DNA of 64,000 bases from Calliphora vicina (GCF_958450345.1 NC_088780.1:1238501-1302500); one strand, 5' to 3'. Shown: positions 39,060 to 52,310, counted from the first letter of the stretch. Numbers and translations: made by a program. The notes: generated by a model not told the origin, from the sequence alone.

Positions 39060-39075
39060 AATACGATATTCAATA

Positions 39076-39536
39076 CAGTAGTTTTGACTTACCTGACTTT
39101 CAATTAAAAGCATTTTGCATATAAGTGCACAAAACTTGTGTTTTGTATATTTATTCACCAAAATCCATATAAATTCGTTAATTTAAGTGCATTGTTCATA
39201 CCTGCACATTTAAGATAAGTGCATAATACTTTTGGAAGCTATAACTGGTTTTCATGAAAAAAAATTAATTTAGCTGCCTAATACAAAATTAAATCAAAAC
39301 AAATAAGAAAAATACGATTTTGAATGAAAAAATATGTTGTATTAATATCAATTTGACGGAAAAATCACAAAGCTTCGTGTAAATTATTTGCCGTTAGCTG
39401 CTTTTTTGGGCAGTAAACTGTAAATGAACTTACCAGCATCAATGAGCAGGTAAGTGCATTGAGGTTAACTGCATTTTTAACTTACCTGCACAAAATATCG
39501 TGCAAAGTTGATTGTGCAGGTAAGTCAAAATTACTG
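39076..39536. mobile_element. 461-bp TA-flanked MITE, copy 2
   Basis: Same family as 7884-8232, in the opposite orientation and with about 110 extra internal bases. TA on both sides; termini CAGTAGTTTTGACTTACCTG and the complement of CAGGTAAGTCAAAATTACTG. Contains the same internal hairpins with TGCAGGTAAG. Confidence 0.8.
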
Positions 39537-40793
39537 TACTAATAACATTTTAAAATTATAAAATTATTTTTTTTCTGCAACCTTTACTAGCTTCAATGTC
39601 AAATGTTTATTCAATTTTGTCGAATTCCTGAATGAAACTTCTTGTGAGCTTTTTCCGACTTGATTTCAGTTTGTTTTTTGAAAAACTGGGTAACTTCATT
39701 CTTTCGTAAAAAAACGGATAAATTAACGTGCTGAGTGAAATAGTTAAAGTTAAATATAAAAATAAATTAAAAAAAAATTTTTTTTAAAAAAAAACTCCAG
39801 ATTTTGGAAAAACAAGGTAACTGGCACCGATTTTCGGTTTTAATGTCCAGAAATGAGTTCAATGTAATCAGAAATCTTTAACATTATTTAAAATTATGTA
39901 TTGTTTAATGCGCATGCATAATAACATAAATTCAAATTAAACAACACTGCGGAACAGAGATTTTGGTTCCCGAGATTTCAACTACGTTTTGTACAAGTTG
40001 ATGAACCCTCATTACTATGTTATACTTGTTTTTTTATTCCAGTCAACTCGCGTTTTCGAAATATCGCGGTTTTTATATTTTCAATGAATACACTATTTTT
40101 TGGTGTTTTTCTTCAAAATTTTGGGTAATGCAGCTAAGAATGTGAAATATTTTTAGCATGAGACTGGTAAACACACAAAAGAAGTGTAATAATTTGGTGG
40201 ATGTTTTGGCATATTTGTCTGATCTTTCAGGAAAGTTGTAATTTGACTCTTTTAGCATTATCCTTAATAAAATTGTGCATTATGAAAATTCTACATTACA
40301 TACACTGTTCTCCAAATGTAACAAACTTATTAGCATCTTTAACACAGCATCTCATCCTACTAGCCATAATGAAATAATATAACAAGAGAAATTATATTTA
40401 TCAAAAAAAAAAAAACAGGAAATTAAAACAAATTTTTATTTTTTAGGCGTTTGCTGTCAATTACAGAAAAACGGACCCTTACCTAACCGAAATATTGATA
40501 GTTTAAGTAGTTTTTTCTTATAATTTAAAAAAAAAATCGGAGATATTTTGTGATCTCGATAATCTACAAATAAAAATCTTTAGTTTAAGTATAATCATAT
40601 AGGTGATAAACATTTAAGTTACGCACATTTGCATAATTTTTTTAATGCGAAAAACATATGAAAAATATTGTAAAACTTTGAGTTATTTGCAACTAGTTTA
40701 GTACATTTTCAGCGAATTCTCAATATTTTTATATAAATTAGTTTATTGATATGTTTTTAATCTATACCGCGAACAAATTTTTATCCTTTTTAC

Positions 40794-40835
40794 CAGTTTG
40801 ATCCTTATAAGTTTGACCTTATAAGGATCAAACTG
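40794..40835. repeat. Hairpin with perfect 18-bp arms
   Basis: CAGTTTGATCCTTATAAG is followed by the loop TTTGAC and then its exact reverse complement. Flanks do not show transposon ends. Confidence 0.85.
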
Positions 40836-41346
40836 AAAAAAGACAATATTCAACATCCTTGCGAAATGTCCCATACATATTTTATCAAAAACATTTTTGG
40901 CTGCACCTAACCAAAATGTCAATTTTGTTCCCCTGTGTAATTAGTGAAATATGTTTAAAACTCTAAGTGTGTTTTTCTAGTGTTTTCAAAAAATGGAGTT
41001 ATTCCATTCGGCCACAGACGAAAAATACGTAACCACTAAATAAAATGTATTTGAATTCGTTCATTAATTTGAAAAATTTATTGTACTTAGGATGATTCAA
41101 AACAAAAAATTTAGTTTTATTTTATTTTATTTGATGCTGTTTGATCACACAAAACACTTGTATGAGTAAACACGTCAAACTAATTTGTGCTAAAAAAGTG
41201 GTTACGCTTTTTGGGGCAAATATTTGCCATATATGACCCTACCTTAAGATATACTTTATAAATAACTCGTATGTTAAGTTCATGCTAAATTTTGGTTATA
41301 AATACGGCTGTAACAATCTTGTCATAATGAAGCAATAATACTAATA

Positions 41347-42175
41347 GACTCAGGTCTCGTTTTATGCGATAGACGCGTTCCAAAAAAATCGCATAAATTG
41401 AATTCGCATAAAACAATACTCTAGCTTCATATAAAAACTTACGATTCGTTCCAAAATTCTGAAAAACCGCATAAATTCAGATTTTAATTAAAAACTCAGA
41501 ACAAAATCGCATAAAAAAAATCAACAAAAATTTATTTATTTAATTTACTTAAACAATAAAAAAATACGTTAAAAATAATAAACAAAAATATTTATAATTA
41601 CAGAAAAAGTGAAAATGATCCCGAAAAAATTTAACATTTTTTAAGGAAATTCTGTAAATATGCATGATTAATCTGAATCACTGAATAATTGTCTGCATAG
41701 GTTTGGACTTTCATCACCAGATGATATAATCATATTGTCATCATATGGTAAAATATCATTTTCATCACTAGAATTAATCTAGTGGAAATGGGACGAAATC
41801 GAAGAATTTTTATTCTTGCAAAATAATCTGTCATTAAACTTTGCGATTTAGAATTTTTAAGTTGCTTATGTAACTTTTGATATCCGGAAAACCGATTAGT
41901 CAGTCCGCGATGAATCTTTAATTCTCTTTCGATATTTAATTCTCAATCTATATTAAGAATTTGATTTTGTAATAAACAAACTATAACCATTATATCAGTG
42001 ATGCAAAATTGGTTAAATTTAAAAATGGTAAAAAGGTAAGCCCCTTAAGGGCTCAGTTATGTAAATGAAGAATTAAAAAAAAGAACATCTAAAATTTAAA
42101 AATCTTTTAAAATTAAAAAAAAAAATTATTTAAAAATCGCATTACTTTGAATCTGCATAAAACGGGACCTGAGTG
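41347..42175. mobile_element. Pogo/Tigger-like DNA transposon remnant (829 bp)
   Basis: Flanked by TA on both sides. Ends GACTCAGGTCTCGTTTTATG and the complement CACTCAGGTCCCGTTTTATG match with two changes. The arms repeat TCGCATAAATT and GCATAAAAC motifs and GTTCCAAAA, a style reminiscent of Tigger/pogo TIRs. The minus strand retains an acidic C-terminal tail (see the separate entry). Confidence 0.6.
41669..41780 (-). pseudogene. Acidic C-terminal tail of a pogo-like transposase
   Basis: Minus-strand reading gives DENDILPYDDNMIISSGDES, then PNLCRQLFSDSD and a stop. Acidic tails of this kind end pogo/Tigger transposases. No DDE domain remains in the element, and the upstream part is deleted. 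Confidence 0.4.
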
Positions 42176-42514
42176 TAAATGAAGTATGTAATACCTGATA
42201 ATTTTTTAACTTGACAACCATTTTAACGTTTATCACGACAAGAAATTATCAAGTATTGTGTAACACAAAACAAAATTAATTTTAATGAAAAATCAGGAAT
42301 GTCAAACGCAGTTTATTTTTCCAGAATACGCAGTCCAATCTGCTATTACTTCTTGACCATTGCAACAAATGTAGTCCAACTGGGCTATACCTAAAATTCT
42401 TTTCACTACTTTACATTTTTGGTATAAATTATATAACAAGGAATTCTTTTCAATCAGATCAGACGGCATAAGATACATTTTGGCCCCATTTGTGTGGTGC
42501 AAATTCCATATTTA

Positions 42515-42905
42515 AATACAATTTTTTAAACATTTTCAATAAACCTAAGCTTCTAGAGAAAATGATCTTTCTAACAAGTTATAAAACATGAACATCGAGT
42601 TAAAAATAATCAAGTTATTAGCATTTCCCTACGTCATATATACAAGAAAAATTACATTTTTATATTATTTACTCACTGTTTTGCATGCAAAAGTTATGTA
42701 AACAAATATGTCAACAATAGAAATGCGAGTAAAATATGAGTAAACCAGCACATTTTGCTCAATATTTGGTAAGATAAAACTCGTATAACTTTGTTATTTT
42801 TCATTCGAAAAAACAGTATTTAAATAGGGAATTTTTTTTAGATATCGAAAAAAGTACCATAATTTACCCAATTTTACAACTTTCAATCGATTGAAAGTTC
42901 TTTGA
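42515..42905. repeat. Internal fragment of the ATTAGAC repeat group
   Basis: Closely matches the middle of the copies at 45412 and 49329: CCTAAGCTTCTAGAGAAAAT, TTTGCATGCAAAAGTTATGT, GTATAACTTTGTTATTTTTC. Neither ATTAG end is present. Confidence 0.65.
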
Positions 42906-42979
42906 ATTATGTAAATTTGATAGTTTCCATTTCAAAATATGATAAAACAAACTGTTTTTAAAAACTTTTAATTTTCTGA

Positions 42980-45400
42980 ACTCGGTGGACCTTTCGGTAG
43001 AATTGCCCATATATAAACATGTATTTTTTTGTGCATTATTATTATATAATAATAATTACATTAGTTTTAAAAATATTTGTACGTATATTTAAGACAAGAG
43101 TTATTTATATACCCATGACATTGTTCATACCCATAAGTAAACTCCTTTAGTGGGTTAAAAAATATATTTATATGAAATCCAAACAAAGTCCAGTATCAGC
43201 TGTGTAAATGAATGAATTACGTTTGTCAGTTGGTATGAGAGAATGAATCAATGGACGAATGAATGCATTATGTGATTGAATTATAACGGCTGATGTTGGC
43301 TTATGGCTCTCAAAATAATAAATTGTCTGTTTGCAGCACGTACTGAAAATTAACGAGTAAAACAATCAATATATGAAATTGTTATTTTTTTTTAATACCA
43401 AAAAAGGTGTATAAATAAATAAAAAAAAAAAAACTGTTGTTTCTTAATAAACAATGATTCTCTACTGCCAATGATTACAGATCAGAATATATGAAACAAT
43501 GAATCTTACATGCTCACAATCCGTAATCGGTTTATCAATAAAACAAACAACAACAACAAAAAAAAACAATGAATAAAATTGTAACAATTTTAATTACATT
43601 TTATGAGTTCGACAATAAAGACGTGACTGGATTTACATATCAAGTGAACGGCAATAACAACAAAACCTAAAAGAAATTTTAAAAAACAGACCACACACAT
43701 CCACAATTGTCATACTTACCACATAAACACACATCCATACATACATACATATATAAAACAATCTTCCAAATGCTATCTGGGTACATGCGAGTATGTAATT
43801 GTTAACAGTAAAAAGTACATATGTGTCTGTATGAGTGATACGCAATGTGGGCATTGGGGTCTTCCCTGTTCTATGAAATATTTTAGATGTTTATTTATAC
43901 TTTCGAAAATTTGTATCTACTAATAATCTTCAGAAAAGTTAAATAAAAACGATTACAACATCCACAAGTGCTCGTACTCAATCACACACAGCCACATATT
44001 TGTTTTTTTTTTTTTAATTTTTAATGGATAAATGTTAATGGAACTATTGAAGAGATGACTTTTTGAAATTTGTTTCATTTTCAACATCTTGGTGGCCATT
44101 CGTTAAAATAATTTTTCGTTTTTTAAATTCTTACGAAATCTAAATTTAAATAAACAAACCTAAGACGAAAATCAAACAAGACACGCGTAATGTAGGTGAA
44201 AAAATCAAAACAAAAAACAATAAGATAAAATGTACATTTCATTTTCATGACGTTTGAGAAACATTTTCGTCTCCTAATAATTTCATGGAAAAAAGTACTT
44301 TCAGTTTAGAAGGGAGTGTGAGCACGATGAATAATTTGTGTATGTGGCTGGCTGCCTCAATGCTACTTGCAGTGCCACTCAATCAATCACTGTTTAATTT
44401 TTTCTCATACTTCTTGATATTTTACCATCAATTTTTTTTTTTTTTCGTTATTATTTTGTTTATATTTTTGTTTATTTATTGACAATGTTACATTTTCTTA
44501 AAAAAAGAAATGTAAATATAAATACAGCCAAATAATAGTCGCATATAGAAATATTATTTTACTTAAAAATTATGTCAAGATTTAGAAATACGATTTCTTT
44601 ATTTTTTTAGTTTCTGTTAGAAAATATTGCGTATTCCCAGCAAAAAGATGTTCAGTAATTACAAGTCATGACCAAGTTTTCGCTGGGATAGGTTGGCAAA
44701 GATCGTAATGTATTATGTTTTAACTTTTATAGATTTCAATAAACTTAATTATGGAAAGCAAAAGATGTATGTATTTTCATAATTTAAAATTACTTGTGGG
44801 AAAACAGTTACTGTATTTTTCCGGTAACGGTAATTGCTGTTATTTTGGTAACGGAATTGTATAGGTTAAATGGTAACATTGGTATTATTGAATTATTAAA
44901 ATTTTGTACGCAATTTATGTCAAAAATTTGACAATATTTTTGAATTTGCTTGTTATTTTTATTCCTGCGCAAGTCTAATAATTTATTTCCAGAAAACATA
45001 TACTTGAAATATTTGATTCAGATTGCTAAATCCTTTACAAATCCGTCTTCAATTACAGTGACATAATTGAATTAATTATAATTATCCCTTCTAATTTAAT
45101 TGCATGAATAATGAAGCGTAATATTAATTAAATGTAAAATTGCAACTCAAAATCAGAGATACACAATTAACTGTGTACTAGAATAAAACAGGATGTGCAC
45201 TGCTAGAACTGATACATTGAAATTGAATATTGTTTAATTTACTATGCCCAGGAAGCCAATGAATGAATCTGTTGCACAAACATTGCGAATGTATACATTA
45301 CAATTCAAAGTATTTGTATAGAAATGTAAAATATAAATTATGCAAACCCTGACTTTGAAACACTTCAAATTGACTTTCAAGTATATACAATTATTATGCA
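42980..45400. other. Gene-free stretch
   Basis: AT-rich with CATACA simple repeats near 43735-43760. No plausible gene; a 65-codon hydrophobic frame at 44285 comes from T-rich sequence. Confidence 0.4.
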
Positions 45401-45407
45401 TTTCTAT

Positions 45408-46084
45408 GTACATTAGACATGCCCTAAAAATATATTTACTTTGGATATGTCTTATTTTTTTCATTAGTAGCTAAAACTAACTACTGCAAAATTTAAATGC
45501 AATCGGATAACTAGAACACCAACCGGAAATCGATTGAAAGTTGTAAACTTGATTAAATAATAGTACTTTTTTCGATATCTTAAAAAATTGTTTTAAAGAT
45601 TTGCAATAAACCAAAGCTTCTAGAGAAAATTATCTTTCTAACAAGTATAAAACAATACGTTCGAATGAAAAATAACAAAGTTATACGAGTTTTATCTGAC
45701 CAAATATTGAGCAAAATATGCTATTTTACTCATATTTTACTCGAATTTCTATTGTTGCAATAGTTGTTTACATAACTTTTGCATGCAAAACAGTGAGTAA
45801 ATAATACAAATATTTCGTTTTTCTTGAATATATAGAAAGATAATTTTCTCTAGAAGCTTAGGTTTATTTCAAATGTTTATAAAACAGTATTTAAATAGGG
45901 AATTTTATTAAGATATCGAAAAAAGTATAATTATTTACCCAATTTTACAACTTTCAATCGATTTCCGGCACGTGTTCTAGTTATTCGATTGCACTTAAAT
46001 TTTGCAGTAGTTAGTTTTAGATACTTATGAACAAAATGAGACCCATCCAAAGGAAATCTTTTTGTAAGGGCATGTCTAATGTAC
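45408..46084. mobile_element. ATTAGAC-ended element, full copy (669 bp, 4-bp duplication)
   Basis: Element 45412-46080 with GTAC directly repeated on both sides. Ends ATTAGACATGCCC and GGGCATGTCTAAT. Inverted similarity reaches about 200 bp inward (AACTACTGCAAAATTTAA, ATCGGATAACTAGAACAC, GGAAATCGATTGAAAGTTGT) and then a second inner inverted pair (AAGCTTCTAGAGAAAATTAT). No transposase. Confidence 0.75.
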
Positions 46085-46796
46085 ATACATACAAAGTTAT
46101 TTAAGTATGCATGGAGGCAAGTGTGCATATGACTGTGTGAAAGTGGCCTGATCACAGTCATCATTAACTACATCTGTTTTCATTGAATATAGATGAATGG
46201 CAATGAAAATTATCACCATATGTTTGCAAATAAATATCTTTTGCAGTAAGTACGTATCAAATACATGCACGCATACATACATTTGTAGGTACGATTGGTT
46301 GTTGTAATAACCGCAAAAAGCATCATTGGTGGTTAATATACATGCTTTCGCATAGATACTTATGTACATATGTATGCATGTACGCACTCACTTATCGTAC
46401 ATATGTACATAAATAGATACATTTACATATGAATAGTTGTTGTTATTATTTTTTTTTTATTTCAGTCAATAACAGGATGCTGGCATGTATGTATATATTT
46501 GAGGTCAATGTACATTAAAAACCATGACATTATACTAGTACTACTACTTAAGTACTTACCGTACTCCAAACATACTTACGTACATGCATATGTATATGCA
46601 CACATCCCCATACACACAAATACAATCGCAAATCACCAAATAATCGTAAAAATAATAATAAAAATATTGTCAATCATTTAATAGTCCTCAATACGCACTG
46701 ATACACAATAAAGAATGCAAATGATTGATTTTTTTATTTACATATACATATTTACATACACATATGAGTGTATGTGTGTCACATACACATGAATAT

Positions 46797-47473
46797 ATAC
46801 ATTAGGATGGCCCTTGTTTTGGATTTTCGATGCTCTAGAGGTCTAAAATTGTTTTCCGTCTTCTAAAAACCTAATGCATGTTAATGCATATTTCAAATTT
46901 TACATTTTCAAAATTTGTTTACACTTAAATTAAGAAAAAAATAGTTTTCAATTGTACGCATCATTAAATTAGGATTATATCGCAATTTTTATCAGTTGAA
47001 TTTGAGGGTTTTCAAAGGGATTTAGTTTTAGTCACAAATTTGTTAAAATTATTTTTAAAAAATACATTTTGAAGCATATTTTCTAATGTTTAATTTCGGA
47101 TAATTTCTTTGGTTTGCTCAATTACGATTATGTAATTTTAAATTTCTACGACATTATTAAACCCTTTTATATTCTGAGTCAAAACTGACCGATAGAGTAA
47201 GAGAAAATTGCACTACACTAGAAATTATTAAACATATAAAAAGCATGATAATTGTTTGTTAAGAACACTTTCTGTATTCCATTTGATCATGAATATTGAA
47301 CAAATTGTTATTATTTATTATCATCGAAAACCATTTTCGAAACTTGAAATAAAATGCTATCCGATTTTGCTAAAATTTTCAGCATTAGGTTTTCAGATGA
47401 CAGAGAGCAATTTTAGACCTTGGGATTACCAAAAAATAAAAAAAAAATAAAAATAAGGGACACCTTAATATAC
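46797..47473. mobile_element. ATTAGG-ended element, group B full copy (669 bp, 4-bp duplication)
   Basis: Element 46801-47469 with ATAC on both sides. Left ATTAGGATGGCCC, right GGGACACCTTAAT. Inverted text near both ends (GGTCTAAAATTGTTTTCCGT and AGAGCAATTTTAGACC). No coding capacity. Confidence 0.65.
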
Positions 47474-47910
47474 ACATATATACATGGTTCATAGTGTGTT
47501 AAATTGAGTATATGAAATGTTCATTAATTAACTCATTAATAAAGTAATTAATTTAGTGTTCAAATTTACAAAAAACAAAAAGTACACAAACATATGCACT
47601 TAAGAATACTCTCATAAATAAATAAAATTAATTATGTATTAATTTTAAAATAGATAATACATTTGCATTAAGTTTTCTTATTTCAGAAAACAATTTTTAG
47701 TAGAACTCTGAAAATAAACTTAAAAATATTACCGAAATATTTCGTGTTTTGCGATAACAGTTCTTTTTTATGATAATTTTTTAAAATTATTATGTTTTCA
47801 AGATTTTTTTCATTCCAAGAAGGGATATCAATTGTAATATCCTTTGATGAAGCATCTAAAAACGTATAAATCATGAATTGGTAAAATTTCGTAATTCGTA
47901 AAATTTCAAG

Positions 47911-48893
47911 ACCGACCATATAATATTTCTTTTTAATTTCAATAACTTATTTTCGTGAATGCTTTTCGAAAGTTGGCCTTATATGGAAGCATGACCAATA
48001 ATGGACCGATCGCCATGAAACTTAGGTAGTATTTTAAGAAAATTTTACTGAATCAATACTGAACTATAAATAGTGCACAAATAAATTATAACAAAGTTTG
48101 CAGAACGAAAAAACGTAGTGCCAATTTTATTGTAAATAAATGTACTTCAGCCATACAATTTATTTCTAGTGAATATTTTGATTGTTAAATAAAAAATAAC
48201 GAATGTTTTCTAAGTGAATTTGACATTATAGATATTTTTGATGCCAAATGAAGAGAAATACAAACCAAATATTTACTTGAAAACATTTTGTAAAAAATTA
48301 CCTACCAAAAATATATAAAAAATTTCATAAAAATAGATAAATATTGATATTTGAATATTGCTCATACAAAATAATAAAATGTCGCACAGTGGTATGAGAA
48401 AAAAAGAGGGAAATAAATCTGTAACTTCAAACATTGCGACACGAGATTTTTATCGTAGGAAATCTACGATTAGTCAACCAGGATCGAAAAATAAAATGTT
48501 GATAGTCATCATATTTTATTGAAGATATTTCGATATAATTTGGTACATTAAAGCTTTATCGGTCATAGATGTTAAATTAATGTAGGTATCTAAACAAGTA
48601 TCGCTCCAAATAAGTTTTATATACAACGGTCCATAATTAGTCATTGTTCCCATATAAGACCCGCTTCTGTAAATCACTTTAACGTTCATAAATCTCATAC
48701 AAATTTTGGTATACACATAAAATTCAACATAAATAACTTTCATGGTGATCGGTCAATAATTGGTCTTAGCTTTTATAGAAGGCCCACTTCAAAAATCACT
48801 CTCGAATATAAATTATTGAATTTTTAAAAGAAAAATGTTACACTAAGGGTATTATTATACGGTCGAGCTTTACCGACAATACTTTCTTACTTA
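47911..48893. repeat. GGTCGG repeat family, long copy
   Basis: Right end (TACGGTCGAGCTTTACCGAC, then ACTTTCTTACTT) is a worn reverse complement of the terminus at 63829. The left end starts ACCGACCATATAAT. Inside are inverted and tandem versions of GGTCCATAATTAGTCAT and CCACTTCTGTAAATCAC units, shared with the core of the element at 9283. No ORF. Confidence 0.55.
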
Positions 48894-49324
48894 TTTGTTA
48901 AGGAAATTTGAAGATATTTATTTCCCCTAAATATCTTCAAATGCATGGTGATAATAATAAAAAGACATATGGAAAAATCGTACGTTCGCGACCAGATAAT
49001 TAAGCCAATTAAACAAAAACCATTAGAGATATTTTATTGTGTAAGTACAGAACAAATACCTAGATTAATACACTTTTAGAATAAATTAATCGCTTTTAAA
49101 TATTTCATTCCATTTCCCACATTTTTACATTTCATTACTGTCAGCCAAAGATAACTTCTATTTTGCGTACGTTCGTTACCACATATTTATAACTATCATT
49201 ATGAAAACTTAAACTCGATGAAATCCATCTTTTGCACTAAACATTGAGCTACCAAACTGCTATCGAATCGCAAGGAAAAGTTTTGTTTTGTATATTCTTT
49301 GACATCAAAAGCTTACGAACGTAT

Positions 49325-50078
49325 GCCCATTAGACTTGACCTTAAAAAAATAAAATAGATTTGCTTTGGATGGGTCTTATTTTGTTCGTTAGTAGCTAAA
49401 ACTAACTACTGCAAAATTTAAGTGCAATCGGATAACTAGAACACGTGCCGGAAATCGATTGAAAGTAGTAAAATTGGGTAAATAATGGTACTTTTTCCAA
49501 TATCTTCAAAAATTTCCCTATTTAAATACTGTTTTTTAAACATTTTCAACAAACCTAAGCTTCTTTCTAACAAGGTATAAAGCATAAACATCGAGTTAAA
49601 AATAACCAAGTTATTAGCATTTTCCTACGTCATATATTCAAGAAAAACGACATTTTTGTATTATTTGCTCACTGTTTTGCATGCAAAAGTTATGTAAACA
49701 ACTTTGTCAACAATAGAAATGCGAGTATAATATGAGTAAACTAGCACTTTTTGCACAATATTTGGTCAGATAAAACTCGTATAACTTTGTTATTTTTCAT
49801 TCGAAATTATTGTTTTATACCTTGTTAGAAAGATAATTTTCTCTAGAAGCTTAGGTTTATTGCAAATGTTTAAAAACCAGTATCTAAATATGGAATTTTT
49901 TTAAGATATCGGAAAAAGTACCATTATTTACCCAATTTTACAACTTTCAATCGATTTCCGGCACGTGTTCCATATATCCGATTGAACTTAAATTTTGCAG
50001 TAGTTAGTTTTAGCTGCTAATGAACAAAATAAGACCCATCCAACGCAAATCTATTTTTTAAGGGCAAGTCTAATGCCC
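49325..50078. mobile_element. ATTAGAC-ended element, full copy (746 bp, 4-bp duplication)
   Basis: Element 49329-50074 with GCCC on both sides. Ends ATTAGACTTGACC and GGGCAAGTCTAAT. The structure matches the copy at 45412: outer arms with AACTACTGCAAAATTTAAGT and CACGTGCCGGAAATCGAT, inner arms with CTAAGCTTCT. Confidence 0.75.
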
Positions 50079-50079
50079 A

Positions 50080-50759
50080 TATTAGATTTTTAATAAGAAA
50101 ACATTAAAATTCTGGTAAATTTTTGAAAAAGTAAAACAAAAAAAATATAAAATAAAAATAAAGTTTAAATAAAATATTTACATAGTAACACTATGTTCTC
50201 AGTTCTTCTTGATCGGGTCAGATATCCTTGCAAATGGACATAGAATTTTAAATTATCAACAATTTAAAAAAAAAATATGTAAAATAATATATAAAATATT
50301 TTATCAAACAATTAAAAAACTATTATTAAAATTTTTTATTAAACACACCAAAATTCAATTTTAAAAAGTTTTTGAATGAAAAACAAAATTATGAAAATTA
50401 TATTTTACTATATATTTGTATACATTTTTAATTTTATTTATCACAATTTTCGTTTCATATTATTAAGATCAGGTGTAATTGTTGAAAATTAGCATTTTCA
50501 ATATCTACTGCAGCATGCTGCCCAACTCTATTCTGGTGTGTGTGAGTGTAATTGTTTTTTGTGTATGCGAAATTGAAATTGAAACTCTGTGATTTACAAA
50601 AGCAAACAAAAATCCAGACAGTAAAGTAACGCCTCTGGACTTTAGCCAGACGTTAACTAACGACAACATTGTGTTAACACCCTCCGACTACAACAAAAAC
50701 ATGGTACATGTACTAAAATGAAACATATTCATTGTTTTTATTAGTTAGTATGTAATTTA

Positions 50760-50791
<32 letters not shown>

Positions 50792-50915
50792 TTACTCTTA
50801 TATACATTCATTTTACTACATACATATGTATGTATGTTTGTATTTATAACAATTATTGGTAGCAGTAGACTAGTTTACATTGTCATTTTAAAGTTTAAAA
50901 TGACAAAGTTTAAAC
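50080..50915. other. Gene-free stretch
   Basis: AT-rich; a CATA microsatellite occupies 50761-50790. Nothing else recognised. Confidence 0.45.
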
Positions 50916-50921
50916 ACTTAT

Positions 50922-51370
50922 GCCCAGTTTTTGACTTGTTATTTAAATACGTATTTAGTTAATTTGTACTTAAAATTAAGTTGTATTTAAATACAGTTTG
51001 AGTTTTTCAGTGCTACATAATTTGTCTTATTTAAATAAGATAAAAGTATGGTAGCACTAATAAATATCAAAAATTTATCGATAGTTTTGCTTAAAACAGC
51101 TGTTCAATCAAAACAAAAATTGATACATTTTGCCCAATAAGAAATAAAAGTTTATTAAACAATAAAATTATTGGAAGGAAAATGCACAAAAGAAGCTCCA
51201 ATTGCCCCGCATCGGAATTGTAGTTTTTGCAAGACGCTTTTTTTTAGCAAGACGCTGTTGTTTGGTTGGCCATTTAAGTATCATTTAAAAAAGCACTGAG
51301 AAACTCATTTTCGTATTTAAATAGAACTTAAATATAATTCATATTTAAATACGAAGTCAAAAACTGGCTC
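50922..51370. mobile_element. 449-bp MITE beside the satellite
   Basis: Arms of about 90 bp: CCAGTTTTTGACTTGTTATT on the left and the complement CCAGTTTTTGACTTCGTATT on the right, continuing through TATTTAAATAC and GAGTTTYTCAGTGCT. No coding capacity and no clear target duplication. Confidence 0.65.
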
Positions 51371-51975
51371 TTAGAGTTTATTAAATTAAACTAAACGAAA
51401 TCATACGAAAGGAAAATATTTTGGATCCATATTTTAATATTTTAATACGTGATTTAATTATATTAAATGTTTTAATAAAATTAATGCAAAATCAATAAAA
51501 ACAGTTGTTTCATTCGAACACCGAAATAATATTTTATTGTAATGAACTAATTAATGCTTTCGTAGCAAATCAATCCAAAAAAATTAATTCTTAATTAATT
51601 TTCAAAAATCAAATTAAATATATTTACTTAATCACTACACTGAAACATTTCATTCGTTATAGAATTAGTTCCATATTGAATCGTTCAAGTCTTCTTCAAT
51701 TTAAATCCATTACAAATAGATTAATACAAAAAAAAATCGAATCAGAAATATAAGTGATCACAGATCGAGCTCCTTTTCTTGATTAAACGCTTATTGGCCA
51801 AGTTATTAACGATTTTAGATATTTGGAGTTTTTATATAAAAAATCGATTTTTGGTCAGAAATATGAGTGATCACAGATCGAGCTCTTTTTCTTGATTAAA
51901 CGCTTATTGGCCAAGTTATTAGCGAATTTAGATATTTGGAGTTTTTATATAATAAATCGATTTTTGGTCAGAAAT

Positions 51976-52310
51976 TTGGGTGATCACAGATCGAGGTCTT
52001 TTTCTTGATTAAACGGTTATTAGCCAAGTTGTTAGCGAATTTAGATATTTTGCATTTTTATAAAAAAAATTGATTTTTGGTCAGAAATATGAGTGATCAC
52101 AGATCGAGCTCCTTTTCTTGATTAAACGCTTATTGGCCAAGTTGTTAGCGAATTTAGATATTTTGAGTTTTTATATAATAAATCGATTTTTGGTCAGAAA
52201 TTTGGGTGATCACAGATCGAGGTCTTTTTCTTGATTAAACGGTTATTAGCCAAGTTGTTAGCGAATTTAGATATTTTGCCTTTTTATAAAAAAAATTGAT
52301 TTTTGGTCAG
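51976..52310. repeat. 226-bp dimeric higher-order repeat in the satellite
   Basis: The variant GGGTGATCACAGATCGAGG plus GGTTATTAGCC and TTTTATAAAAAAAATTG recurs at 226-bp spacing (51976, 52202), alternating with the common monomer type. Related variants recur at 52987, 53545, 53658 and 53884. Confidence 0.75.

Noticed and set aside
41011..41220. Possible MITE with GCCAC...CGTAACCACT ends
   Set aside because: Only about 10 bp match exactly between the arms and no target duplication is visible.
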